From: DASYRX01 sp036003845
GTDB lineage: Bacteria > Gemmatimonadota > Gemmatimonadetes > Gemmatimonadales > Gemmatimonadaceae
Direction of reading: 5' to 3'
Length of the DNA: 64,000 nucleotides
NCBI GenBank assembly: GCA_036003845.1
Contig: DASYRX010000061.1
Location: 6,939-70,938 of the forward strand
The translations under genes and the position numbers were made by a program. Positions 1 through 8,055 of this stretch are shown piece after piece. Each line of letters starts with the position of its first letter. Within the stretch, counting starts at the first letter, position 1. Below the pieces are notes generated by a model, which was not told the DNA's origin, made no database searches, and was given only the letters and a program-made list of their open reading frames with translations.

Positions 1-27
1 GGCAGCGCGCCACGCCGCGCTCGTCGT

Positions 28-2661
28 TCAACGCTTCGCGATTTCTGCCACCCAGATGTCGCTCTGCCGGTCTTCAATCGTGAAGTAAAACCGTCGGCCG
101 TCAGTGGCAAAATCGGGGCGGCTCGAGGGCCGCGTGGGATCATCGAACCGGACCAGGAGCCGGGGCCGTCCGCCTGATGCGGGAACCACCCAGAGCGAGG
201 CCCTGCCCATCGAGTCGAGGCTCTTGAAAAAGACTCTCCGGCCATCGGGACTCCACTCCACTCGCTCCACGAGAGGATCACTTGAGCTCGGCCGCGGCAT
301 GTACAGGGTTCTCAGCTCTCCGCCTTCGGCTGGAATCGTGGCGACCGCTTTGGTCCGCAGGGTTGAGCCCAAGACCAGCCGACCGTCCGGGGACCAGGAA
401 GGGAACTCCAGTTCCTTAACGAGGAGGATAGGAGTGCCCCACGTTCCATCCGGTCGGCGCCTAACGATACTGACTTTGTTGAAAGGCGTCTGATCCCAGA
501 TGAGCAGCGCCGATCCATCGGGTGACCAGCGCGGGAAGCTCTCCTGGCTGGGAGTCTCCGTAACGAACTCGACGGCACTCCCATCCAGCATTCGGATCAC
601 AACATCACGCGATCCGGTCCGGAAGGAGTGGAATGCTAGGGCCTTGCCATCAGGCGAGAGGTCGGGTGCGAACTCGTCGACGGGATCACTGGTAAGCTGC
701 TCGGATTCACCGCCGGCGAGGGAGATGCGGTAGATGTCGGAGTTGCCACGGAGATCGGAGTCATAGAGCAGCCAGCGTCCGTCGATCGAGACCCGAATCC
801 CCTCAACGATCTGTGTGCCAGAGGTGATCGGCACGGCGCCCTCGATCGAGACCGGTCCGCTCAGTGGGATCGGCAGACTCCAGACGTTGCCTCGCGCGGA
901 ATAGACAGAATAAATGAGTCGCGTCCCATCAGCGGTAAGGCCGATAGACTGAGCACCGAGCCCCGTAGTCATTCGGATTGCCTTCGCCGCGGGATGGCCA
1001 CCCTTTGAGATGCGGACCGCATAGATGTCACGCGGGCCTTGGCGGTTAGAGACGAAGTAAAGGAGCTGGCCATTTCGCGACCAAACGGGACTTTGGTTGA
1101 GGGTCGTACGATCAGTCACAGCTATGGGCGGTCCCCCTGCCGCAGGAATCAGCAGAAGCTGACTCGGCGCGAGGTTCCCGAACCGTCGTCCGACTCGAGT
1201 GAAATCCCAATTACCCGCGATGCAGGCGATCATCTCGCCCCTTGGGGACCACGCGCATGAATGGAGCCACTCTCCGTGGCTGACGTAGACGACTCGTTCC
1301 CGTCCGTCATCGACACCGCGAACGAAGAGGGAATCGGCTCGGACGAACGCGACCTGGCGTCCATCGGGAGACCAGTCCGCGGTTGTCACCGGACGCTCAG
1401 GGCGTCCTGGAATAAGCGGGCGTGCCGAACCACCTAAGGCCGGCGCGACTAAAGCACCATCGCGGTCGAGGAAAAGAATGCGCGTCCCGTCGGGGGACCA
1501 CCGCGGTTGGCTCTGTACGGCGCCCGGGTCATCAAGGAGGGGAATGGTGCGCCCGCCTGCGATCGGCCTTATGAAGATCCGCATGTGTTGTGAACCGCCG
1601 GCCGAGTACGCAACGAGCTTCCCATCGGGGGAGATCGCTGGATGAACCTCGAGGCCGGCCTCCGCCGTGATCTGATTTGCCTTGCCGAGAACCAATTGTT
1701 CGACATTGGAGCCGCGCCTCGCCAGTGCAACGGACCACACAAGTCCGCCGATCACGGCGATCGCACCTGCACCCACCAGCAACAGGCGTCTGCGCTGCGA
1801 TGCTTCGCTTGCACTCCCAATGGAACTAGCGATCGCGGCGGCCGCCGCCTGGGAGAACGCACCAGCGGTTGCAAAGCGGTCCACCGGAAGCCTGGCGAGC
1901 GCCTTGGCAACGGCCTGATCGAGTGCCTGCGGGACTGTATCCCGAACCGTTCGCAGCGGAGTGGGCCGCTCCGTGAGCATTCTCGCGATCACCGCTTGTT
2001 CGGTCGCGCCCGAATGCGGTGGCTCGCCTGCCAGCATCTCATAGACGACGGCCCCCAAAGAGTAGACGTCGGAGCGGGCATCGGGCTCGCGTTGCCCGGT
2101 CGCCTGTTCGGGGCTCATGTACTGAGGCGTCCCGAGAGAGAGGCCGGTCCTCGTTAGGCGGCTTCCGGCCGCCTCCGTCACGGCCAAGGCGATGCCGAAA
2201 TCCGTCAGCATCGCCTCGCCCTCAAAGAGCAGAATGTTCTCCGGCTTGATATCTCGGTGGATGACGCCCTGCCGGTGCGCATAGTCGAGCGCCCCGGCGA
2301 CCTGCTGAGTGATCCGAAGTGCTTCTTCGATTCCGAGTTGCTTCTCGCGCTGAAGCCGAGCCCGCAGCGACTCGCCGCGGACGTAGGGGAGCACGTACCA
2401 CAGGAATTCCCCGCTGGCGCCGGAGTCGATCAACGTCAAGATGTGTGGGTGATCGAGTCCGGCGGTGATCCGGATCTCGTTCAGAAATCGGTCAGCCCCG
2501 AGGTCTGCGCTCAACTCCGGGCGAAGCACCTTGAGCGCAACCTCCCGTCCATGTTTTCGATCGCGCGCGAGATACACCGTGGCCATTCCACCGGCGCCGA
2601 GTTCACGCATGATCTGAAAGCGGTCGGCGAGGCTTGTGGCGACGGCACTCGTGTCTTTCAT
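28..2661 (-). CDS. Ser/Thr protein kinase with PD40/TolB-like propeller
   Basis: 877 aa. Residues 1-275 are a complete Hanks-type kinase: glycine loop LGAGGMATV (21-29), ATP lysine K44 in VALKVL, catalytic loop HRDIKPEN (135-142), DFG (154-156) and an SPE in place of APE. A single hydrophobic helix follows at about 295-315, so the kinase is cytoplasmic and the rest lies outside the membrane. The C-terminal ~540 residues carry repeated SPDG-type PD40 (WD40-like, TolB-type) motifs that should form one or two beta-propellers. This kinase-TM-propeller architecture is common in Gemmatimonadota and Acidobacteria; it suggests sensing of an extracytoplasmic ligand or protein. The ligand and substrate are not predictable here. 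It stands alone, with the downstream end near the window edge. Start is ATG. Confidence 0.93.
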   Translation of the reverse strand: MKDTSAVATSLADRFQIMRELGAGGMATVYLARDRKHGREVALKVLRPELSADLGADRFLNEIRITAGLDHPHILTLIDSGASGEFLWYVLPYVRGESLRARLQREKQLGIEEALRITQQVAGALDYAHRQGVIHRDIKPENILLFEGEAMLTDFGIALAVTEAAGSRLTRTGLSLGTPQYMSPEQATGQREPDARSDVYSLGAVVYEMLAGEPPHSGATEQAVIARMLTERPTPLRTVRDTVPQALDQAVAKALARLPVDRFATAGAFSQAAAAAIASSIGSASEASQRRRLLLVGAGAIAVIGGLVWSVALARRGSNVEQLVLGKANQITAEAGLEVHPAISPDGKLVAYSAGGSQHMRIFIRPIAGGRTIPLLDDPGAVQSQPRWSPDGTRILFLDRDGALVAPALGGSARPLIPGRPERPVTTADWSPDGRQVAFVRADSLFVRGVDDGRERVVYVSHGEWLHSCAWSPRGEMIACIAGNWDFTRVGRRFGNLAPSQLLLIPAAGGPPIAVTDRTTLNQSPVWSRNGQLLYFVSNRQGPRDIYAVRISKGGHPAAKAIRMTTGLGAQSIGLTADGTRLIYSVYSARGNVWSLPIPLSGPVSIEGAVPITSGTQIVEGIRVSIDGRWLLYDSDLRGNSDIYRISLAGGESEQLTSDPVDEFAPDLSPDGKALAFHSFRTGSRDVVIRMLDGSAVEFVTETPSQESFPRWSPDGSALLIWDQTPFNKVSIVRRRPDGTWGTPILLVKELEFPSWSPDGRLVLGSTLRTKAVATIPAEGGELRTLYMPRPSSSDPLVERVEWSPDGRRVFFKSLDSMGRASLWVVPASGGRPRLLVRFDDPTRPSSRPDFATDGRRFYFTIEDRQSDIWVAEIAKR

Positions 2662-2946
2662 CGCTGATTCACACTCGTAATCGAGGATGAGCCCGGCTCA
2701 ATCTACCGTCCGGCTGGTCTCGCGGCGACGCTCCCCTACGGCCACGGCCCTGGAAACCGAATCGGGAGGTGCAGGATGCCGCTCTGTTTGCGAGCGGCAC
2801 AGTGCCAGATCTTGACGCTCAGCGCTTGTTAGGCGGTATCATGTGTGGAGCAGCCCGCGAACGCTGACATGAGCTGTGGGATGTACGCGCAGCCGATTCT
2901 GTTCGTTAGGCGGTTCGCGCGCGAGCCGTACAGGCCGATCTGACGC
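2662..2946. other. Intergenic region, 285 bp
   Basis: No plausible gene. It lies upstream of the kinase (minus) and downstream of the ADOP permease (minus), so it should hold the kinase promoter. It contains an 8-bp perfect hairpin (TGCCGCTC at 2777-2784 with GAGCGGCA at 2792-2799) without a T-run, and two copies of the GTTAGGC word at about 2828 and 2905. These resemble an integron attC core box, but no paired box or attC fold is visible. Confidence 0.4.
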
Positions 2947-5418
2947 CTACTCGGAACGAAGAGCGTCCGTCGGGTTGAGACGAGCGGCTCGACGCGCGGG
3001 GAGCCAAATCGCGGCCGTCGCCGCCGCGATCACGGGAACGAGCGGCGCGGCGAAGGCGACGACATTTCGCGGTGAAATGCCATACAGCAAGCTGTCCATG
3101 AGACGAGCGCCGAGCCACGCAGCGACGAGCCCAATCACTGCGCCGACGGCTACGACGCCGAGTCCCTCACGCAGTACCAGCCGCAAGAGCTGAACGCGCG
3201 TGGCGCCAAGGGCCAAACGAACACCCAGCTCGCTGCGTCTGCGCGCGACGGAATAGGCGAGCGTCGCGTAGAGCCCGAGCATCGTGATGCCGAGCGCCGC
3301 GATAGCGAGAAAAGACAGGCCAGCCGTGAGCAGCCTGCGAGGAGCGCGTAGCGCCGTTAGGCGCTCCCCGAACGCTGCTGGACTCTGTGCGCCGCCGATT
3401 GGCAAGTCGGGATCCACCGCGAGCATCGCGCGGCGAATCGGCTCTTGCACTTCACGCGGATCGCGCGATGATCGCACGACGAGGCTCCCCCACTGCCAGA
3501 GATCCCACGTATAGGGAACGTACACTTCTTCCGGCGCGTCGGTCTCCTGACCGTAGTGCCTTACGTTGCCGATCACCCCGACTACCGTACCGACGATCGG
3601 CTGGCCGAACGTCGGGAGCCAGCGCGCGCTGTGATACACAGTTAGGCGCCTACCGATGGCCATCTCGTTGGGCCACAGCCGCTGCGCAAGACGCTGATTG
3701 ATGACCAGCTCCCCGTTAGGTGTTTCCGGTGTGCTCTCGCTATACGTGCGGCCACCGACAAGCTGGATTCCGGCTGTGGTGAAATAGTTCGGCGTGACGC
3801 TCTTGAAGTTGGCCAGGATCTGGTTTTCGGGTTCGACAGGTTGCCCGTCAGGAACGACTCGCGTTGGATACGCAGCCCTGCCAAGCGGCGCGTGATTCGC
3901 AAAGGCGACTGACTGAACCCCGGGTACCTCACGCACTGCATCCATGAGCCGGCGATAGAACACGAGCGTGCGCTCGCGCGAGTCGTATTTCTCGCCGGGC
4001 GGATTCACGGGGATTACGCTGAGTCGCTCGGTGCTGAATCCGACCGGTGTGTCGATCACGCGCTTGAGACTCATAACGAGAAGCCCGGCGCCGACCAGCA
4101 ACATCGCAGTGACAGCGACCTGTCCACCGATGAGCAGCCGTTGCGCTCGTCGCGTGGCGCGTGCGCCGCCCGGTTGAGCGCGAGCTGTGCCCATCACCGC
4201 GACCAACGACTTCGGTGTGGCATAGATGGCGGGCAGGAGACCCGCGGCTATGCCGACCACTATCGTCAGGACGACGGCGCCAAGGATGAATGTGGAATCG
4301 AACTGTATCTCAGTCAGCCGGGGAAAGAGGTCCGGATTGGCTTGCTGAGCGGCCCTAACGATTGCGTAGGCGAGCGCGAGTCCAACGAGCGCTCCGGCAG
4401 CGGCCAGCGCCAGCGACTCTGAGACGAGCAAACGCACGATGCGCGCTCGGCTCGCTCCGATAGCAGCGCGCACGGCCAGCTCGCGCGCGCGTGTCATGCC
4501 ACGGACCAACGTGAGAACAGCCACGTTGGCACTGCCAAGCAAGAGCAGCAGAGCCGCGGCTCCGGCCACGAGCGCGATCCGCGGAACGAGGCTTTCACCG
4601 GAGCCGGCGTTCGTGAAGCTCGTGATGTACTCGCTCATCGGCACGAGCGCGACACGCGTGAATTGCTTGCTCTCATCGGGATAGGCCTGTGCAAGTCGCG
4701 CGGCGATGGCGTTCATGCGCGCATTGGCTTGCGAGGGCGTCACACCATCTCGCAGCCGAGCGACGACTCTGCTGTCGGCATGATTGCCGCGCTGACGCAG
4801 CATACGCTGCATCCCGGGCGGCACAACGCCTAACGGCATCCACGCCTCTGCCCATTCCGGAAAGCGGAAGGCCATCGGCATCACACCGATGACGGTGGCA
4901 CCGCCTTCACCAAACGGGATTTGCCGACCGACGATGTCACGGCGTGCGCCGAAGCGCTGACGCCAGGCCGCTTCGGAGAGGACAACGACGCGACCCTCAG
5001 CGGCGGCGCCCGCGCCGAACGCGCGGCCCAGGAGCGGCCTGCCGCCCATCGTGGCGAAGAACGCGTCGTCGGCGTAGGCCGTCGTCATGAGCTCCGGGCC
5101 TAACGGCTGTCGCAGGAGCTCCTGCGCGCCGGTGACATATGCCATCCCCGCGAACACATCCGACGCTTCCGACCAATCCTGCGCGGTTGGGTACGAGGCG
5201 AGGCGCCGTCCCTCGCCTTGATCCGCCTCGAACAGAATGCTGAGCCGGTCGGTGTGCTCGTACGCGAGCGGCTCGAGCAACGCGCGCTGCGCGATTGCCA
5301 ATGCCGCCAGTCCAACTCCAGTGCCGATGCCGAGCACGAGGATGCTGACAATCGAGTAGCCTGGCGAGCGCCAGAGCTGCCGAACGAATCGACGGGCGAC
5401 GGCTACGAGATGACGCAC
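2947..5418 (-). CDS. ADOP-type ABC permease (MacB/FtsX-like), no PadR partner
   Basis: 823 aa. The N-terminal transmembrane segment is followed by a MacB_PCD periplasmic domain, a central FtsX block of three helices (RELAVRAAIGASRARI), a second periplasmic domain, and a C-terminal FtsX block (RSELGVRLALGATRVQLLRL). This duplicated layout without a fused ATPase is the 'acidobacterial duplicated orphan permease' (ADOP) family; the transported substrate is unknown. It probably uses an ATPase encoded elsewhere. The start is GTG, 12 bp after the stop of the upstream MoxR gene, so the two are probably co-transcribed. It lacks the N-terminal cytoplasmic helical region seen in the 17.4-20.1 kb paralogue, and no PadR gene is adjacent. 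Confidence 0.88.
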   Translation of the reverse strand: MRHLVAVARRFVRQLWRSPGYSIVSILVLGIGTGVGLAALAIAQRALLEPLAYEHTDRLSILFEADQGEGRRLASYPTAQDWSEASDVFAGMAYVTGAQELLRQPLGPELMTTAYADDAFFATMGGRPLLGRAFGAGAAAEGRVVVLSEAAWRQRFGARRDIVGRQIPFGEGGATVIGVMPMAFRFPEWAEAWMPLGVVPPGMQRMLRQRGNHADSRVVARLRDGVTPSQANARMNAIAARLAQAYPDESKQFTRVALVPMSEYITSFTNAGSGESLVPRIALVAGAAALLLLLGSANVAVLTLVRGMTRARELAVRAAIGASRARIVRLLVSESLALAAAGALVGLALAYAIVRAAQQANPDLFPRLTEIQFDSTFILGAVVLTIVVGIAAGLLPAIYATPKSLVAVMGTARAQPGGARATRRAQRLLIGGQVAVTAMLLVGAGLLVMSLKRVIDTPVGFSTERLSVIPVNPPGEKYDSRERTLVFYRRLMDAVREVPGVQSVAFANHAPLGRAAYPTRVVPDGQPVEPENQILANFKSVTPNYFTTAGIQLVGGRTYSESTPETPNGELVINQRLAQRLWPNEMAIGRRLTVYHSARWLPTFGQPIVGTVVGVIGNVRHYGQETDAPEEVYVPYTWDLWQWGSLVVRSSRDPREVQEPIRRAMLAVDPDLPIGGAQSPAAFGERLTALRAPRRLLTAGLSFLAIAALGITMLGLYATLAYSVARRRSELGVRLALGATRVQLLRLVLREGLGVVAVGAVIGLVAAWLGARLMDSLLYGISPRNVVAFAAPLVPVIAAATAAIWLPARRAARLNPTDALRSE

Positions 5419-5430
5419 GATCGGCGCGCG

Positions 5431-6444
5431 CTACGTCGCCTTGAGCGTTCCCTCGACGAGCTGCGCCATGCCGACGCCTTCGGCTTCAGCCTGAAAGTTC
5501 ATCACGGTGCGATGGCGCAAGACGTGGTACGCGCAGGCGCGCACGTCGTCGAGATCGGGAACCGGGCGGCCTTCCATGGCGGCGCGCGCCTTGGCGCCTA
5601 ACGTCAAGAACTGCGACGCGCGCGGCCCGGCGCCGTAGCTGACATACTTCTTGATGTCGGCCGTTGCGTTGGGGTCGTGCGGCCGGGTGGCGCGTGCGAG
5701 GCGCACGGCGAAGTCCACGACGGACGGCGGTGTGGGGATACGCCTAACGAGCTGCTGCATCTGCAAGACCTGATCGCCTGTGAGGACCGGCCTGATCTCC
5801 GCGATCGTCGCACCGGTCGTGGACGTCACGATCAGCTCTTCCTCGGCCTTGGACGGATAGTCCAGCCGCAGCTCGAACATGAATCGGTCCAGCTGCGCCT
5901 CGGGCAGGTGGTAGGTGCCTTCCTGCTCGATCGGGTTCTGCGTCGCGAGGACGAAGAACGGATTCGGCAGCTGATACGTCTGCGCGGCGACCGTTACGGT
6001 GCGCTCTTCCATCGCTTGCAGGAGCGCGGCCTGAGTCTTCGGTGGTGCGCGGTTGATCTCGTCCGCGAGAACGACGTTCGCGAACACGGGCCCCTTTATG
6101 AACTTGAACATGCGGCGTCCAGTCGCGTGGTCTTCTTCGAGCAACTCCGTTCCCGTGATGTCGCTAGGCATCAGGTCAGGCGTGAACTGGATACGCGAGA
6201 ACGAAAGGTCGAGTGCCTGGGCCACCGTGCGGATCATGAGCGTCTTCGCGAGGCCGGGGACGCCCACCAGCAGCGCATGGCCGCCGGCGAGGATGGCGCC
6301 AACCAGATTCTCGATGACGTCGAGCTGACCGATAATGCGTCGGCCGACCTGGGAAATCAGAGTGCGCTTGGCTGCGGCGAGTTGCTCGAGTAGTTCGCGG
6401 TCGCGTCGTTCTTCAGTGCCGAGTGCTTGTGCAGGGACGGCCAT
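5431..6444 (-). CDS. MoxR-family AAA+ ATPase
   Basis: 337 aa from the ATG at 6444. The Walker A variant GVPGLAKT (61-68), Walker B VVLADEIN (124-131), sensor-1 region LATQNPIEQEG (166-176) and PEAQLDRF (181-188) are diagnostic of MoxR ATPases, cytoplasmic AAA+ chaperones that mature or activate metal enzymes and von Willebrand-domain proteins. A longer ORF starts at a GTG (6534), but the shorter start is preferred: it forms a TAATG overlap with a small upstream ORF, fits the family length and drops a non-conserved extension. Unusually, the usual DUF58 and VWA partners are not next to it; an ADOP permease follows 12 bp downstream. Confidence 0.9.
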   Translation of the reverse strand: MAVPAQALGTEERRDRELLEQLAAAKRTLISQVGRRIIGQLDVIENLVGAILAGGHALLVGVPGLAKTLMIRTVAQALDLSFSRIQFTPDLMPSDITGTELLEEDHATGRRMFKFIKGPVFANVVLADEINRAPPKTQAALLQAMEERTVTVAAQTYQLPNPFFVLATQNPIEQEGTYHLPEAQLDRFMFELRLDYPSKAEEELIVTSTTGATIAEIRPVLTGDQVLQMQQLVRRIPTPPSVVDFAVRLARATRPHDPNATADIKKYVSYGAGPRASQFLTLGAKARAAMEGRPVPDLDDVRACAYHVLRHRTVMNFQAEAEGVGMAQLVEGTLKAT

Positions 6445-6620
6445 TACAAACCAGGGAGAAGGGAGATCGGATCGGGAGGCGGAAAGTATTCTCTGGCAAC
6501 GCCGGAGATAAGCCCAGCGTTGGCGTACTTGCACAGGAGCGCGCCGAGCGTCAGGAACTCGTCAATGGCGAAAACAGGACGCTCACGACTCGTGCCTAAG
6601 GAGGCGTCAGGCAACGCCAC
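6444..6620 (-). CDS. Small hypothetical ORF coupled to moxR
   Basis: 58 codons from a GTG at 6620 to a TAA that overlaps the moxR start (TAATG). The C-terminal part reads like a real globular sequence: FLTLGALL, then KYANAGLISG and a Pro-rich tail. The segment IDEFLTLGALL resembles the start of short S4-type RNA-binding proteins (ITLGQLLK...), but the following conserved Gly-Gly-Glu-Ala-Lys region is not present, so this could be a degenerate copy or chance. No strong ribosome binding site precedes the GTG. The codon-overlap arrangement is the main evidence that it is translated. Confidence 0.45.
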   Translation of the reverse strand: MALPDASLGTSRERPVFAIDEFLTLGALLCKYANAGLISGVAREYFPPPDPISLLPGL

Positions 6621-6682
6621 GGGTGTTCGAGTGCGGCTCCCAAGCGGACTTCGCTAGCCGCGGTTCCACTTGGCAGGCAGCG

Positions 6683-6708
6683 AAAAAAAGGCGCCCCGTT
6701 GGGGGCGC
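6683..6708 (-). terminator. Rho-independent terminator of the BsuPI lipoprotein gene
   Basis: Read on the minus strand, a 7-bp GC-only stem (GCGCCCC 6691-6697 with GGGGCGC 6702-6708, 4-nt loop) is followed by seven T residues (A's at 6683-6689 on plus). It sits just downstream of the stop of the 6728-7189 gene and separates it from the small ORF/moxR unit. Confidence 0.88.
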
Positions 6709-6727
6709 GTGTCTACTCGTTAGGTTT

Positions 6728-7189
6728 TCAGGGAACCGCGAACTCGGCTCTCTGCTCGAGCGGGTGATTCTCGCTCAAAAGCGACGCCACGGCCGTCAAC
6801 ATAGTGCCGGGGCTTCGACCGGGCGGCGTCCACGCGACCTCGTAGGAGATCGTTTCGTGCGCGCCGACGATCCGGTTCTGCAGCGCCTGGGTGAACATGC
6901 GCCCCGCGCTCCAGCGCCAGATCTCCTCGCCGGCATTGTCGAACACGACGAGATCGTGCGTCTGTCCATTGGGGAAGACCAGCTCGAGCTTCTTCTTCGC
7001 GTTATTCGTGACGCGGAAGGTGAATGCGACAGCGTTCCCTTGCTGCCTAACGTCGAGTGTCGTAACGATTGAAGGGCCGTTCACGGAGCTACCACGCTCG
7101 GGTGCTTCGGAAGAATGCGACCTCGGGCCGCAGGCGAAAACAAACGCAGCCGCCGCAGCGAACGCCGGAACGAGGCGGTATGCGATCAC
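6728..7189 (-). CDS. BsuPI-domain lipoprotein (putative proteinase inhibitor fold)
   Basis: 153 aa. A hydrophobic signal ends in the lipobox FACG with Cys20, so it should be lipid-anchored outside the inner membrane. The remainder matches the BsuPI (intracellular proteinase inhibitor) beta-sandwich pattern: FTFRVTNN, LVFPNGQTHDLVVFD, EIWRWSAGRMFTQAL, and a closing basic/aromatic strand. The Bacillus founding member inhibits a serine protease; for exported lipoprotein versions the target is unknown. Single gene with its own terminator at 6683-6708; divergent from the ATP synthase operon. Confidence 0.82.
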   Translation of the reverse strand: MIAYRLVPAFAAAAAFVFACGPRSHSSEAPERGSSVNGPSIVTTLDVRQQGNAVAFTFRVTNNAKKKLELVFPNGQTHDLVVFDNAGEEIWRWSAGRMFTQALQNRIVGAHETISYEVAWTPPGRSPGTMLTAVASLLSENHPLEQRAEFAVP

Positions 7190-7423
7190 ACAACAACCTG
7201 GTAGATGGTTCTCTCCGTCACCGATAGCGGCACGGGCCCTCTAATCTTCTAATACCGGGCCTACTATAGGTGTCTTAGGCCAAACGTGTCAATAGCGCAG
7301 ATCTCGTAAATGCAGACGAATATTGAGGTTCCGGGTCACTACCTCACGTATGTTTTGTGATTTCGAAGACACGGACCGTTTGCTTGCGAAAAATTTCACA
7401 AAGTCCTAAATTCCCGCGCCGAG
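7190..7423. promoter_or_regulatory. Divergent intergenic region before the ATP synthase genes
   Basis: 234 bp, visibly more A/T-rich than its surroundings, between the BsuPI lipoprotein (minus) and atpZ (plus). A possible promoter for the atp genes is TTGCGA - 17 bp - TAAATT close to 7385-7412, which would give a very short leader. No Shine-Dalgarno is obvious before the atpZ ATG at 7424. No gene is visible. Confidence 0.4.
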
Positions 7424-7702
7424 ATGCAAGATGAGCCGCACGGACGTCCAGATGGGAGTCCGGCAACCGGCCTCGGTACCGCCGGCAAATATGCCGGAAT
7501 TGGCATCCAGTTCGGCGCCAGCATCGTCCTCTTCCTCTACGCTGGCCGCTGGGTGGACCAGAAGTTAGGGACAGCGCCGATCTTCCTGATCGTTGGGGTT
7601 TTCGTCGGCGCAACTGCAGCCTTCTACAGCATTTACAAGCGGCTCATGCGCGATCTGAAAGAGGAAGAAGAAGCGAGAACTCATCCGCCGAAGGGTGCGT
7701 GA
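7424..7702 (+). CDS. atpZ: AtpZ-like ATP synthase accessory membrane protein
   Basis: 92 aa with two membrane helices (YAGIGIQFGASIVLFLYAGR and FLIVGVFVGATAAFYSIY) flanking the conserved WVDQKLGTAP loop, followed by a charged C-terminal tail. This is the AtpZ/AtpI-type small protein (often annotated as F0F1-ATPase Ca/Mg transporter) that precedes F0 genes in many bacteria and assists c-ring assembly or divalent cation supply. The TGA stop overlaps the GTG start of the next gene by 4 bases (GTGA), implying translational coupling. First gene of the operon. Confidence 0.85.
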   Translation: MQDEPHGRPDGSPATGLGTAGKYAGIGIQFGASIVLFLYAGRWVDQKLGTAPIFLIVGVFVGATAAFYSIYKRLMRDLKEEEEARTHPPKGA

Positions 7703-8055
7703 GACGCATGCTTTCGTTCACGCTCGTGACGGTTGCCATCGCAGTCATCGGCGCACTCGTGCTCTCCCGGATCTTCACAGAGCCCAACTCATCGCGCGCG
7801 ATCTGGACGAGCGCTGGGCTCGCGATCGTGATTCAGTGCGCGACCTACGCCATCGCTAGGCGTTTCGCGAAGCGCGGCGACGTCATCAAAGGCTGGGGCA
7901 TCGGCGCCTTGATCCGTGTGACGGCGCTCGCGCTCTACGGTCTTGTGTTCTTTGGACCTTGGAAGGTCGCCCTTCCACTCGAACCCGCACTAATGAGCTT
8001 CGCGCTTTTCGTTTTCGGCTCGACCCTGATCGAACCGCTCTTCTTGTCACGATGA
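7699..8055 (+). CDS. AtpI-like F0 assembly membrane protein
   Basis: 118 aa, four predicted membrane helices with short loops. By position between atpZ and atpB, and by its size and topology, it matches ATP synthase protein I, the UncI/AtpI family that helps assemble the c-ring; sequence recognition alone is weak, as is usual for this fast-evolving family. The start is GTG inside the previous stop; an ATG three codons later (7708) is an alternative. Its TGA overlaps the ATG of atpB at 8052. Confidence 0.72.
   Translation: MRRMLSFTLVTVAIAVIGALVLSRIFTEPNSSRAIWTSAGLAIVIQCATYAIARRFAKRGDVIKGWGIGALIRVTALALYGLVFFGPWKVALPLEPALMSFALFVFGSTLIEPLFLSR

Noticed and set aside
2811..2915. Possible integron attC site (GTTAGGC boxes at 2828 and 2905)
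   Set aside because: No paired RYYYAAC box, no long imperfect stem between boxes and no integrase; the box is the same word that occurs all over the window.
5677..6393. 238-codon ORF antisense to moxR
   Set aside because: Complementary-frame artefact of a conserved AAA+ gene.
6600..6660. Possible tRNA (GTTCGAGT-like T loop) near 6630
   Set aside because: The T-stem does not pair and no acceptor or anticodon arm could be folded.
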